Below are positions 33,753-45,767 of a DNA stretch of 64,000 bases, piece after piece; position 1 is the first letter of the stretch, and every line of letters starts with the position of its first letter. This DNA comes from Bidens hawaiensis (Eukaryota; Streptophyta; Magnoliopsida; Asterales; Asteraceae). Both the position numbers and the translations under genes were made by a program. A model generated the notes under the pieces. The model was not told the DNA's origin. It worked only from the letters and a program-made list of their open reading frames with translations, and made no database searches. Location of the stretch: contig JAIQDT010007598.1 in assembly GCA_021521415.1 (NCBI GenBank), positions 29,665-93,664 on the forward strand, written 5' to 3'.

Positions 33753-34140
33753 AGGGTTGGTATCATTTAAGAACTCAAAAAATGTTAAGAACTGTTAGGA
33801 ACTCTAAACAATCAAACATTTTTTTAATTTCTTTATATACTAACATTATTTAAGAGTAGTTTTATCATATTTTATATAAAAAATTTTGATTACATATATT
33901 AATCACAAGTTTACATATGTGTAAAATTTATGTACTACCAAATTTACATAGCTGTAAAATAAAATACAGATATGTATAAAAACTAATTTTCAAAATTTTG
34001 TAATTATAAATATAGATATACAAAATGATGAAACTACACTCAAATAACATTAACATACAAAATTTTTTATAAAAAACGTTAGGTTTCAATGGTTCCTTTA
34101 AGTTCTTAAATAATTTGACAGTTCTTTAATGATACTCATC
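33753..34140. mobile_element. MITE-like element with GGTATCATTTAAGAACT ends
   Basis: The left end GGTATCATTTAAGAACT is inverted at the right as AGTTCTTTAATGATACTC. The AAGTTCTTAAATAATTTGAC segment repeats the same word. The roughly 390-bp interior is AT-rich. It lies between a (GT)n run (33734-33751) and a (AT)n run (34141-34159), so the TSD is obscured. Confidence 0.5.
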
Positions 34141-36746
34141 ATATATATATATATATATACTAACTATATTATAATACATATAGGAAGGGCAAAAACGTCA
34201 TTTACTCAAAAACTCTTAAAAATTAAGAGATACAAGTAATAATGGTTGAGGTACAACCCTTTAATGCATTCCAGAATACAAATCCTTAATATCCCGCACG
34301 TTTCTTCTTTCCATTCCAGATCCCCTTTCACACAACAATTCAAATTTCAAAATTCAAAACCTTATCCTTTTCATTTTACTGCAAAAGTGCAAATCACACT
34401 ACATCTCATTTCTTCACTGCGTACCAGCTTTTTTTCACTCACAATTCGAAATCTATTAACGCTGGTGCAAATTAATACCCAGATATCATTCTAATTGTTA
34501 AACGTATGTGTTTTTAGAGGTTCATTCTTGCTATTGCGCTTTTGATAATGGCTCTTTTATTCTTCAAGAGACGGATTAAGGTATTGTTTAATTTGTTTAT
34601 TTGTACCCTAAATGTCGTTTGTTTTAAATTAGCATTTATGGTTTTGTGGTTTTCGTTTTCGTTTTTTCTTGTGGATTTTGTTGTTAATTTTTGCCTTAAT
34701 TGTTGTTTTTGTATGATGTTTAACATATATGACTACTTATTTTGTTAAATTTCTTTTAGCTCTTAGGTGTCTTCAACTTATTATATGATGTAGGTATTTG
34801 TTTGGTTTAGTCACATTAAGTTCACCAGTGGTTAACAAATTTTAGGTTTTAGGTTTGTTTACAGGTGTGGCAGTAGTATTATTGAAAGCTTTGAAGCATT
34901 TAGTGGATGAATGGTGTTGCCTTGGCTACCTTTGGTAGCTGTTCGGGTAAGTCTTTAATCTCTTACATGTAGAAGTCATTATATGTGCCGGTATGTATTT
35001 CGTTTAGGTGACTGTAGGTTTGCAAGTGCTTAAAAAATTTCAGTTATTGGGTTTTATCCTTGTTTATGTGATTTGTGTAGTCAAATAGGTATGTAGTATA
35101 TACATGTAGAGCCTATTATGTTGCTTTTTGTTTCGTTTAGGTGACCATAAGTTTACAAATTTTAGGTTGTAGGTGATTAGTGTAGTTAAATACACAACAA
35201 TTCTTGAGAATAGACACTAATGTCCTGCTTTACGTCTCAGGATTTAGCGAGAAAAGTAGTTTTTAACAATGCTAAACGGGTGGTTTTTGCGGGTTGATGT
35301 GTCGAGCCCGACCCAAAAACATCACTGAACCGAAGTTAGTGTCACAATCATAAGAAAAGAGAGTTTTATTTGCATATTGTTACTCTAAATTTATTAATTT
35401 ACATTTTATTGATTGTTGACTGATATGTGTTATTCATTTTGTTATTATTTATTATTGAGTCTATTTATGATGTTGTGACAAGTAGCTAGGTGGGTAAGGG
35501 TTTGTTACTTGATTGCAAAGCTCATAACTTTAGTCTTCAACACTGGATTGAAGCTGTAAATTTTGGGTTTAATATATTTTAACATTCTTTTGATTTTTGG
35601 AGGTTATTTGAGTCAAATTTGTGATGTTGTAACAGGCGGGTCATTTTGAAGTATCTTGTATTGCTAATAAATAGGTCCAAGGTTTCATAATCCCTCTTCA
35701 AACAGTTGAAACTCTATTGGGTTACAGAAGACGTCTTTCATAATGGCATATTTGGTTGTAGCAAATTGGAGCAAAAAGGGGTGTTTCGGTAAGTAATTTG
35801 TACTCTTTTTATATGTATATATAGTCCAGTTCTCTGAATAATTTGGTTTTTATTTTTGTTAATGTTAAAGGTATCAATAATTTACGCATCTACCATCTAA
35901 CCATGCTGGCCACGCAACCATCTGTTTAAAAGTTGAGCAACATGGTTTTGGTTAGTTTAGATTTATTAGTCAGGACTTCACACAAGTTCCATTTTGTCAC
36001 TTGCAGAGTTCAGAATGTCGTGGTTCAGAACTTGAGTCCGGAAGTTAGACGTAATAGAGTTAGAACGTTTCACTATTCAGAAAGTTTTTGACAGGTTCCT
36101 CTTTATATTTTTTTACATATAATCATATGATGGTGTATTCAAATAATCCTCTTTAAAAATATTGCTAACAATAAAAAGTTGCCTTTTATAGTTCAAGGCT
36201 ATGGTGGAGAAATGTCTCGCAAGATGGGAAATATCTTAGTTACATGATGTAAAAGCATAGTCGGGGATACATACACATAGGTAGCACCATCGTAAAGTTT
36301 ATGTAAGTTCAATATATAAAAATATTACAGTCATAAGTAATAACAGACCTATTACATGTAACCACTGTCGGTACATGCCTAACCATTATGAGTGTAACGC
36401 CGCATCGGACGCACAACCAGTGTCGTTACATGCCTAATCGTTACCAATACGTGCGCAAGACAACATGGGACGTATAACCGGTGCTGGTAATTTGGCAACA
36501 TCAGATTATTTATTATGAAAGCAACATATTAAAGCAAGGGTAATATGGCAAACAAAAATTTTGGTTTTGAATTTGTAGTTGCAGAGGTGTTTAAGGGCAA
36601 ATTTGGGTATTTAAAAATTGGTCATATGTAGTATAAAAATTAGATATGTATTAATTTATAATAGGCCGCTTTAAAACAGAACGTTTGGTTTGGTTAGTTA
36701 TTCTGTTTTTCATATTGGCTCGACTGAATTATTCGGTTTAGCCCGG

Positions 36747-36951
36747 TTTGCTTCTGGTCAAAACAGGCTGTTTTAAAAAGATATTAGTTTGGTTCGGGTT
36801 AAAATGGTTCGTATTAAAATGATATCAGTTTGGTTTGAGTCAAAATGGGTCGTTTTAAAAAGGTATCGGTTTTTGTTCGTGTTAAAAGGGGCCGTTTTAG
36901 AAATGCATCGATTTGCTTCGGGTCAAAACAGGCCGTGTTAAAAAGGTATCG
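36747..36951 (+). repeat. Tandem repeat, about 42 bp x 5
   Basis: Unit GTTTGGTTCGGGTTAAAATGG then about 20 further bases ending AAAAGGTATCG. Five diverged units differ mainly by transitions. Confidence 0.8.
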
Positions 36952-37344
36952 GTATGATTTTAATAATAGTAGCTTATTTTGTGTTAGGAGATCTGAAATG
37001 ACCTGTATTAGCAAATCTGACCCGTTACAGAATGCGGTTAGGCTTATTGCGTTCAAACATATCAATTGTACTATGTTTCAAAATTTAATCATTTAGTGTG
37101 GTCGGTTTGTGATAGTGGTCACTTCATCAAATTGTTGTAGGGTCTTTTGAGTTTCAAAATTAAATAATGCAATAAACATCTAAAAGGAAATTTGAGATTT
37201 GGATTTGATGGAATTAGTAGAACAAGTTCGAGATTGATTTCTGTGTAAACTAATTTGAGTTTTGATGTCAATTAGTTTTTGCTCCCTGATTATATGGATT
37301 ATAATGTGAAGTTACATGAATAAGAAAACTAACAAGCACTATTC

Positions 37345-37679
37345 TAGACGTGCACAAATCGGGTATTTTTTAAACCCGGTTCCGGTTCCGGGTATGGTCA
37401 ACAAAAGTCAAACCGGGTCCGGGTAGGAACTGGTTCCGGGTATAGTCGGGTATTTAAACGGGTTTTGACTGGTTCCTCCGGGTTTTTTTTCGAGTTTCGG
37501 GTAGGGTAGGGTCGAGTTTTGACCGGGTATTTCCGTTTCCGGTTCCACCGGTTCCGGGTCGGTTCGGATCCGGGTACGGCTCCAAGAAGGAATCCTATAC
37601 CTTGTCCTACCCGCGGGTCGGGTATGGGTAGGAACCGGTTCCGGGTCAGGTACAAACCTGACCTTTTTGTGCACCTCTA
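37345..37679. mobile_element. hAT-type MITE 1 (TAGAGGTGCACAAA family)
   Basis: Left end TAGACGTGCACAAA, right end TTTGTGCACCTCTA. An 8-bp flanking repeat CACTATTC/CACCATAC matches at 6 of 8. The interior is full of CCGGTTCCGG and CCGGGT words. Non-coding. The open frames here only translate the GC-rich repeats. Confidence 0.75.
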
Positions 37680-38356
37680 CACCATACAATGTATTATTGC
37701 ATTAGGACTAATAAACTAACATAAACGAGTACCGTGTCGCAAACCCACTAAACCACCTTTTACACTTTGCATCTGATACAACTTTTTTATTCTATTTTGT
37801 TGTACTGCAGGCCTTGTTGTTAGAACTATGCATACCTACATGTTTTATGGTGGTGTTGACAAACAAGTCAAATGTTTGGACCTAGGCGAGTACAAGGTTT
37901 TCATCATTGACCAAAGTATTTTTATTTTACTTTATGTATGTGCTGCACTTTCTAAGATTTATTCTTTGTTTTTGTATCATAAACGAGGCTAATGATCCAC
38001 CTAATATGTAACCTGATATAAATCAATAAGATTTACCAAGCAGGTAAATTTAACTGCTGTAAATGTACTTATCGTCAATTATTTGTTTGTTACAAAACTT
38101 AATAATTTTTTAAGTACATGATCAATTGCATTTATTAAAACTGAACTTTTAAAGACTGCTATTTCAAATAAAGAGTTAATTCTAATTCACGTTCATTGAT
38201 TTTATGGTTAAATAATATGGGATCAAGGAACCAAAAATCCTTCTTGCAATGGATGTGTGTAACAATTAGCATGGTCAATCTTACGCATGAGTATTATTTA
38301 TTAATTTTTTTGTTTTTTAGGTTGTTAGTTCACGTTATTGGCCATTAGTATCTTGC

Positions 38357-38583
38357 TAGAGGTGCACAAAAAACCGAAACCGACCTGGATCCAGTGGAAC
38401 CGGTTCCTCTAATACCCGGTCAAAACCCGAGCCTAACCTACCTAAAACCCGAAAAAAAACCGGTGAACCGGTCAAAACACGGTCAAACACCCAACTATAT
38501 CCGGAACCGGTTCCTATCCGGAACCGGTTTTGACTTTGTTGACCATACCCGAAACCGGTTCCTGCCCGGTTTGTGCGCTTCTA
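38357..38583. mobile_element. hAT-type MITE 2 (TAGAGGTGCACAAA family)
   Basis: Left end TAGAGGTGCACAAA, right end TTTGTGCGCTTCTA. The 8-bp TSD TATCTTGC/TTTCTTGC matches at 7 of 8. 227 bp with GAACCGGTTCC palindromes. Same family as MITE 1, in opposite base composition order. Confidence 0.82.
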
Positions 38584-38802
38584 TTTCTTGCTATAGAGCC
38601 TTTGTTCTCGGCGTTCAAAACTCCATTTTAAGAAAGTTTATGACACATTAACACTAAGGATGAAGGAATAATGAAGTTGATAATTTTATTATACTTTTAA
38701 ATAATATGACTTCTAGAATTTTTAAAATGATCTTCACACTTTTACCTATGTGCATGGGATATCTATGTTTTTCTTATATTGTTGTACAAGTCTTTATCGG
38801 AT

Positions 38803-38830
38803 CCCGCCGCATCGCGCGGGTTCCTACTAG
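38803..38830 (+). other. Helitron 3' terminus
   Basis: Hairpin CCCGC-loop-GCGGG, short spacer and terminal CTAG before T. Sequence around it is ATCCCGCCGCATCGCGCGGG. Confidence 0.75.
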
Positions 38831-39300
38831 TATATATATATAATTTGTATGCATTATAAGTATATATTTTAAAAAAAAAAAACTTATTAAAACCCTACAC
38901 TTTAAATTCACGTTTTATCATCGTTAAGCGTTTTCACAAACTTTTATCTCTATTATATATGTATTATTGGTTTTAAACAAAAACATAATAAACGTATTAA
39001 ATAAATTTTCGTTAAAAAATGCAAAAGAAATATTTACTTATATCTTACTACATACTATATTTAATTATCTACACATTATTAAAATTATTTATTCTTTTAT
39101 ATATTCGTGTTTTATTCTATTCGAAAAATTATAAGTGTATCTTAAGTTATATTTAATCAAATTATTTTATTACTTATTTAGATATTATTATTATTATAAG
39201 CATATCTTATATCTTGTTTGTTTTAAAATCTTAAATATTTAATTATATATATTTTAATTAGAGTAATTAATTGTGATTTTATAATTAATAGAGCTAATGA
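38831..39300. other. AT-rich sequence
   Basis: Very AT-rich with A-runs (38871-38882). No gene or element recognised. Confidence 0.5.
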
Positions 39301-40252
39301 TCCGAACAATAACCACAAAGATCAATCGTTCAATCCATAATATTATAATCCCAATCATAACTCAAATCACATCGAAATCTTAATTCATTAAATCATGTTA
39401 TATCATTTTTAATTAACTCTTGAAATAATATTATTTAACTAGGAATCCTTGATGATATATCCTGAATGATTTATCTTTCTGCATCATCAACATTGTAATT
39501 TCATTCCTCTAATCAGGTAAGTATCTCACTCTCCTTTTTAACTCATTTTTGCTGTTTTGGGGACATATTCGTTTCTAATTATTTCATTATTATTTAATAC
39601 TCAACTGCAACTGTTAATCATGTGTGTGTATCAGTTTATGCCTAACGTGTTATATGCTTATTTGCTTGTTTGATTGAATTGTTGTAATAGTCATCGCCTA
39701 GTTTATCTGGCATCGTGCTCATTGACAACTTATTTACTTGCTTATGTAGTAGCCACCTCCCAGTGTATCTGGCATTGTGCGTATCTACAAATTATTTATT
39801 TTCTTATGTAGTAGTCATCGCCTAGTTCATCTAGCATCGAGCGTATCTACAACTTTTACTTGCTCATTGGTTAAATTTCTCATCTCACTTGACACAGTTT
39901 GCATTTTATTTATTATTATATATTCACAAAATCTGGTGTTTATTCACTCAACCTTGTGTTGACAAACCTATTGTATTTTTGACGCATATGCATGTTACCG
40001 CATGATATGATTATCAAGATTTGTTTGAAGAAACTTAAGGTGCATGCTAGAGAAAAAGATACAAGAATTAATTTTTGGATTTTGTTTTACTTGCTTTAAT
40101 TCTAAATTATGTAATTTGTTTACTTTGATGTATTCGATTCTTTAAATAACTATAATAGATATTGTCACATTTAATATTGCATGATAGTACATTGAGAGCT
40201 GTGAGCAATCAGCTCACGCCCCGGCATTTCCGCCTTAGGTTAAGGTGTGACA
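39301..40252 (+). repeat. LTR fragment (Tekay-like 3' portion)
   Basis: The right end GCTCACGCCCCGGCATTTCC ... AAGGTGTGACA at 40252 parallels the end of the Tekay 5' LTR at 45700-45748 (CACCCCGGCATG ... GGGTGTGACA). 39680-39865 holds about three tandem units of roughly 60 bp (GTAGTCATCGCCTAGTT..ATCTGGCATCG). No primer site follows, so this is a truncated or solo LTR. Its left limit is uncertain. Confidence 0.5.
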
Positions 40253-40896
40253 TCCAGTGTACAAGTACATACACGCCAGATACATATGCGCCTGTATAAG
40301 TCGAACCTACATATCCATTATATATGTTTCAACATATCCGTCGTATATGTGTATGTGTACCCATATACGCTCCTCACTTAACCGTTGGGCAAGTATCCAA
40401 CGGATATGTGCAGGTCAGCTCATTTTTAACGCGTTTTTAGGGGTTTTCATCGATTCCCGCATCGTTAGCCGCCGTTAACCACAACGATTGGCAGGATTTT
40501 GATCGTATATAACCCAGATAGCTTTGGGGTGTCCAGATCAAAGCTAAGAGGGCCCTTAAGTTCGTTTTTGATAGATTAAACACCCGATTAAAGCTAGTTC
40601 TAGATTCAAACGGCTCATTCGGCATCCCAAGCCTACGGTGTCAGGTTCTAAAATGTTGGGTCAGTTGAGATAAATGATTTCTTACCTTCGGTTGCTCTTG
40701 GATTGTTGATCAAAATGGTGTAGAAAGTGTGTGGCTTAAGTGTGTGTTTTTTATGTGTAGGCTAATTTGTAGAATGGATGGAGATGGAAATGATTAGGGT
40801 TTATGGGGTATTTATACTCCTTAAGCCCATGGACCTTAGGTTCGTCTTCATCTTAAGTCCATGATTTAATCTAATTCCATCTATTTTAGCCTACTA

Positions 40897-40937
<41 letters not shown>

Positions 40938-40995
40938 TATTAACTAAAACTAATTCCTCCAATATAATAATATTTTAATATTATTCATAGACATT
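40253..40995 (-). repeat. Reverse-oriented LTR fragment
   Basis: On the minus strand it starts (TA)TAACATCCCAAATG and carries GGAGTATAAATACCCC (near 40810) and the words CCATGGGCTTAAGG. These match the arrangement of the reverse LTR at 55677-58437. It includes an (ATT)n microsatellite at 40899-40937. It abuts the plus-oriented LTR end at 40252, giving a head-to-head junction. Confidence 0.5.
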
Positions 40996-41428
40996 TGGGA
41001 TGTTATAAGGAGACTAGTTATCCATGATAAGATACTAAAGAGTGAAGAGTGTCTTTTTCATACTTTATATCTAGTTTTTTTCAGAACAATAGGATTGTGA
41101 CATATACAAAAAATAAGGGAACGTACTAGATGATGAGGGACTAGTTTGGACATGTATCATTATCGCATAATTTAAATATAAAAGATATTATAGGATGATA
41201 AACACAGTCTATCAATTCAAACTTGCCACATTATCATAAGTTTATGCAACGTTTATCTTGTTAAAATTTTTTTAAAAGATTTAAATTTATGTAAAATCCC
41301 ACAAAAACTTAATTTGTACAAGTAAAACTTAAACACAAGCAGCCTATTTACTTTTACATGACCAAAGAATTCGAATCTACACTATGTGCATGTGTTGATA
41401 TATGAAAGTGCATTGAAACAAAGCCTAA

Positions 41429-42115
41429 GGAGCCGTTTGGTTCCAGAATCTTGTTAAAGGAATTGGAATGTTTTATAGGAATTGGAATTTGATGGAATTG
41501 GAATTGTTTTCAACCAAAATTTTAATCATGCTTGATTGGTAATTTCTTGAATAGAATTGAAATTAAGCAAAAGTTAAAAGGACATAACTACCCTCAAAAT
41601 CCTCTTCCTCAAATCGCCCCCATCCCCACTAACAACCTTCCTAAACTTTTTTTATTTTGGTTTTTTTACTTTTCGTTATTGATTCTTAAATAAATTCATT
41701 CCATTCTTTAATATCCCGTAAAATTAATTAATTCAACATCCCTTTTGATTCTCCGTTGTTGCTCATCGTGAATGATCTTCAATATTATTTTCTGATCAAA
41801 TTGAAAACCGAGGTGAAAGTTGGTCTTCTTCATAGGTCATTATAAAATTAGTGCAAAAGAAAAAAGAAGAAACAGGGGTGAGATCTTATTTTGGGGAAGA
41901 AAGGGTCAGGGTGGTTTTGGTAATTTTTCAAACATGCCATAGGAATTACATAGCCACCGTGAAGGAATTTACAATTCCTAAGGCTGATGGAATTTTAAGA
42001 AATTAATTCCAATTCCTTTTCCTTTTTTAACTAACCAAACATGATTTTTGTGGGATTATTTTCCAATTCCAATTCCATTTCCATTTCCTACGGATTCCAC
42101 GAACCAAACGGACCC
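41429..42115. mobile_element. PIF/Harbinger (Tourist-like) MITE
   Basis: Left end GGAGCCGTTTGGTTC, right end GAACCAAACGGACCC, flanked by TAA (41426-41428) and TAA (42116-42118), the 3-bp target of PIF/Harbinger elements. 687 bp. Extra inverted GGAATTGGAATT/AATTCCAATTCC blocks lie inside each end. No transposase frame. Confidence 0.82.
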
Positions 42116-42118
42116 TAA

Positions 42119-43529
42119 GTCATGCCACCTTGATTGAAAATGGATCATGATAGCTAGGGTGTATTGAAAGATTCAAATATAAATAATAATGTATAATGAT
42201 TTGTCACTCGACACTAGCTTATGCGTGTTCAAGAATCAAGGAGGCTACAAAACCGAAACCATCCATGAAAAGAAGATTGCATGGGTGGCCTAAAAATAAG
42301 CTTAAGACACATAACAATAGTAATGGTGCAAAATCTGTGGGCTTGGTGCCTTGTTCTGTATAAATTTTAAATGTAAAAATTATATTATATATAATATAAT
42401 ATTTACATTTGGGATTTTGCTTTTTACAAGATAGAACACTTGAAAGGATTTACAACAATTAGGTGATGTTTTACTAAATCAGCAAATACAACTCTGTAAG
42501 AGATTGTGTGTTTGATGTTTTTAGTCATTAAATTATGAAGGGGTGTTGAAAACTTGAAATGTATAAATACTAATTTGGATCTGGAGTGCTCTTGGGCTTA
42601 TATTATTTTTTGACTGGGCTGTAGCATGTTGGGCTTAAGAGAGGCTGATGGGCTTTGGAGAAAAGATGTGGGTTAAAGCCTCGATGCAGATTCCAGACTT
42701 TCTCATTTTTTTAATAACTAGCACTTTGCACTTTCTCTTTTTTTAGAAAAAATGGGGGAGTAGTTTGTTGATGCAAACCATGATGCGGATGGTTGTTGTG
42801 GGGCCACCCACTCACATACATACATACTATACACATATAAATACAAATATAATATTTTTATTGGCGTTTGTGAATACTTGGTGTTGTGGAAGAAAGTGCA
42901 GGTTTTGTTTTTAGAAATGTTTGGAATATGATGCTGTGGTTTATGAACATCACCGTTGTAAATGCGCTATGTAGTCTAGGGTTAGGGTATTGTTTCTTGT
43001 TTATGCTGATAGAGAATTGTTTAGCCTGTAAAATTAAAGTGTTCATTGATTCAAGCGTGTTGATGATATGATATTGTATTAAAATTAGATATGGTCTTCT
43101 TTCGTTGATTTGTATTGTTGATTACGATCAAAAAAATATACGAGAGGTATTCTGTTTTCTAATTATCATTTCGACACTATGTAATTGTAGTTTTTGTAGC
43201 ATAACAAACTCCCATTTGGATGCATCTAGTAATGTGTATCTGCTTCAACATCCTATATAAACTTCTAGCAACACCATCATGCATGTCTTGATATCCTTTT
43301 AAGAACCGATACATGTAACAAAGTCACAATATGAATAAGAACAATAATTGTTGTAAATGACATGTTTGGATATGTTATGCACTACACAGAGTCAAACTAA
43401 AAAACTGCTAACTTGGCTTGATGACATCGATTCGCATGGTTACATGTTAAGCCATGCAAATTGTCATTTTAGATAATTAAAACAATATAAAAGCCAAAAT
43501 GTTCTGACGTATTTTTGCTATTGTAAAAC
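42119..43529. other. AT-rich non-coding stretch with a 42-bp palindrome
   Basis: No gene recognised. 42369-42410 is a 42-nt palindrome (AAATGTAAA ... TTTACATTT) with one mismatched pair. The open frames at 42858-43071 show no known domain. Confidence 0.5.
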
Positions 43530-45748
43530 TGTGACATTTGTTATTTTTGGTTTAACTTTTATTTGTTTTTTATTGGAAACCCGACCCGTTTTGGTCTTTT
43601 GGACCTTTTTTATTAATAAATATTGGGTTTTATGTTCGTTTATGTTACACAATTGTCGGATCAAGAAATCATCTCTTTCGGAACGTTAAAACACCCTTTT
43701 TTTTTGCTAAAAACGAGTTAAAACAAACTTAACGGACTAAAATTGTCAAACAACAAAAGCATGTAACTCTTGAAAGAAACATTATGGCCAACTCTTCACC
43801 CTATCCCTATATAAACAAGACCAATGCATCCCATTTGGGTTTGCTCATTCACCTCAAACTCTCTCCAATCTAGATCTAAGTATTCTTTCTTCAAACTCTT
43901 GATAGTTTGACTTCTCAAGGTCAAACTACTTCTAATCTTTGTTTTTAACTAATTCTTGTTAACTAAAGCTTGTTCTTATAGCTTGATTAAAAGATACTCC
44001 CCTTGTTTCCTTGGCTTTCCCTTCTCCGGCCATGTCGGTTTAGGTGTATTGCTAGGCAAGGCTTCATGGAGGACTATTATAGTCCATAATTAAACACTTT
44101 AATGTATTCTCTAATTTATACAAGATTACTAATGTTGTTTAGTTTCTAATTACTTTAGTTTCCAAATCATTTTAATGAGTTCTATGGTATTGAGTATGTG
44201 GCAACTATCCTCGGTTCCCTTTCGAGTCAAGGACTGAACCAAAACCGAACTCTTGTTTAAATACTTTATTTTTAACATGTTGTATGTAAGACTTGAGTAT
44301 TATCGTTTCTAAGTTATTTTAATAAAGTTCTAGTGGTATTGGGTATGTAGTAACCATCCTCGGTCTTATTTCGAGTCAAGGACCGAACTAAACCGAGTTC
44401 ACTCGCTTAAGACACACTAGTGTGTTTTGGGCCACCGAATCTCATATTTTACTTGAAACTATATTATAAACAAATTTTAAATTGTTTTCTCAAAATACTT
44501 GGTATGTCGGATCCAACTTGATTTTATAACAAGTTTTGACCGACAAAGCCAAATACTCGTTAACGGGCGTTAGGGTTCTTCCTAATAGAACTATACACTT
44601 GGTTAAGTTTCTTTTGATTTCATTGAGTTATCTCATAACATTTATTATTTTGGAATCTCGACTTTAGGCTTGACCAATTATCAAGACTCGAACCGACAAA
44701 TCCGAACACCCTTGTAAAATCTCGTCTTAGTATATATTTAACAAAGGGTAGTTCAATAGCATAAATTATACCCAAATATTTACTTAACAAAGGTTATTTA
44801 AAACTAACGAATAGAATACCAAGACCCGATTTCGAGTAAACTTACTTTTCTAAAACCATTACTTTAATTTCTTATGTATTTACATTTTAGCCTTCAAACT
44901 TTAATTATTTATCTTACTAGTCATGTCATTTTACTTTAAAGCTTTTAAGTCCATCTACTAACTCAAGACCCTTTTTAATCTAGGTCTTGCTCGTTGAACT
45001 TACCTTTCCGTTTTATCGCAAACTAATCCTTCAAGTTACTTATCTCATGTGAGTGCATTTCATCCCCAATTTTCACTTGTATACTTTGGGGGTAACATGC
45101 ATACTTATTCAAAACAAGAATGATTTATAATACTTGACCCTTAAACCACAAACTTTAGGGTGTATGATACTAGAATACTTTCTCTATTGTGTGTTATATG
45201 TTTCATATGCTTTACCTGCACGAGTGTTTATTTTGATGTTGTTGTTGAGCCTCAATAAGTATGATCATACTCACCCCTAACTACTTTAATCTTGTGCTAG
45301 TAGAATAGGGCCTCATTATCCGAGTATGTCGGTTGTTACCGATTAGAAAGGATCCTCATTTATTTATGGTTTATATACCGCAATACTTGCTCTTATTTAT
45401 AGTTTCATATACGATTTGTGGATTTTGCCTCATATATATACTCAAAACTATGAAAGTTCTCACCAACATACGTGTTGACAAATATTATTTTATGCATTGT
45501 TACAGGTTTGATTATTGATGTATTGGAGTTTGAAGATGCTATCTTATTTTGAGATCGTTTAAGTTATTAGAAGAATGAACAATTAAATTCTTATATTTGG
45601 TGTTATTTTGTATGAACAAGATGTGTTACTTTTGGTGATTGAATGAAATTAATGAGTTGTTTAAATATTGTCACTTTAATAGTGTCTTGTGTTCTTGAGC
45701 AATCCGTTGCACCCCGGCATGTTCCGAGCCTTTGGTCGGGGTGTGACA
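43530..45748 (+). repeat. 5' LTR of Tekay unit A
   Basis: Begins TGTGACATTTGTTATTTTTGG and ends GGTCGGGGTGTGACA (2219 bp). A TATA box lies in CCCTATATAAACAAGACC (near 43809). Contains two related blocks around CCATCCTCGGT..TTCGAGTCAAGGACCGAAC (44206-44235 and 44353-44390). It is the fullest LTR of the three here and serves as the empty-site reference for LARD copy 2. Confidence 0.85.
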
Positions 45749-45750
45749 GA

Positions 45751-45767
45751 TTGGTATCAAAGCCAAG
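45751..45767 (+). other. Primer-binding site of Tekay unit A
   Basis: TTGGTATCAAAGCCAAG follows the LTR by two bases. Close to the initiator-Met tRNA complement (TGGTATCAGAGC) with one change. Confidence 0.75.

Larger units (their letters stand above)
34160..38830 (+). mobile_element. Candidate non-autonomous Helitron
   Basis: The 3' end is well supported: stem CCCGC (38803-38807) with GCGGG (38816-38820), then TTCCTA and terminal CTAG (38827-38830), followed by T. A hairpin about 10 nt before CTRR is the plant Helitron signature. The 5' end is a guess at the ACTAACTATATTATAATAC word near 34160, which does not show the canonical TC. No Rep/helicase frame is present. The content is AT-rich non-coding DNA with intron-like pieces, a tandem repeat and two hAT-type MITEs. 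Confidence 0.5.

Noticed and set aside
34246..34748. Host gene first exon near 34.25-34.75 kb
   Set aside because: CT-rich 5' UTR-like text and GT-donor-like words exist, but no coding exons follow over the next 3 kb. More likely Helitron filler or a captured untranslated piece.
37398..37719. Open frames rich in P, R, T and G in the hAT-type MITE
   Set aside because: They translate CCGGGT/CCGGTT repeats inside a non-coding MITE.
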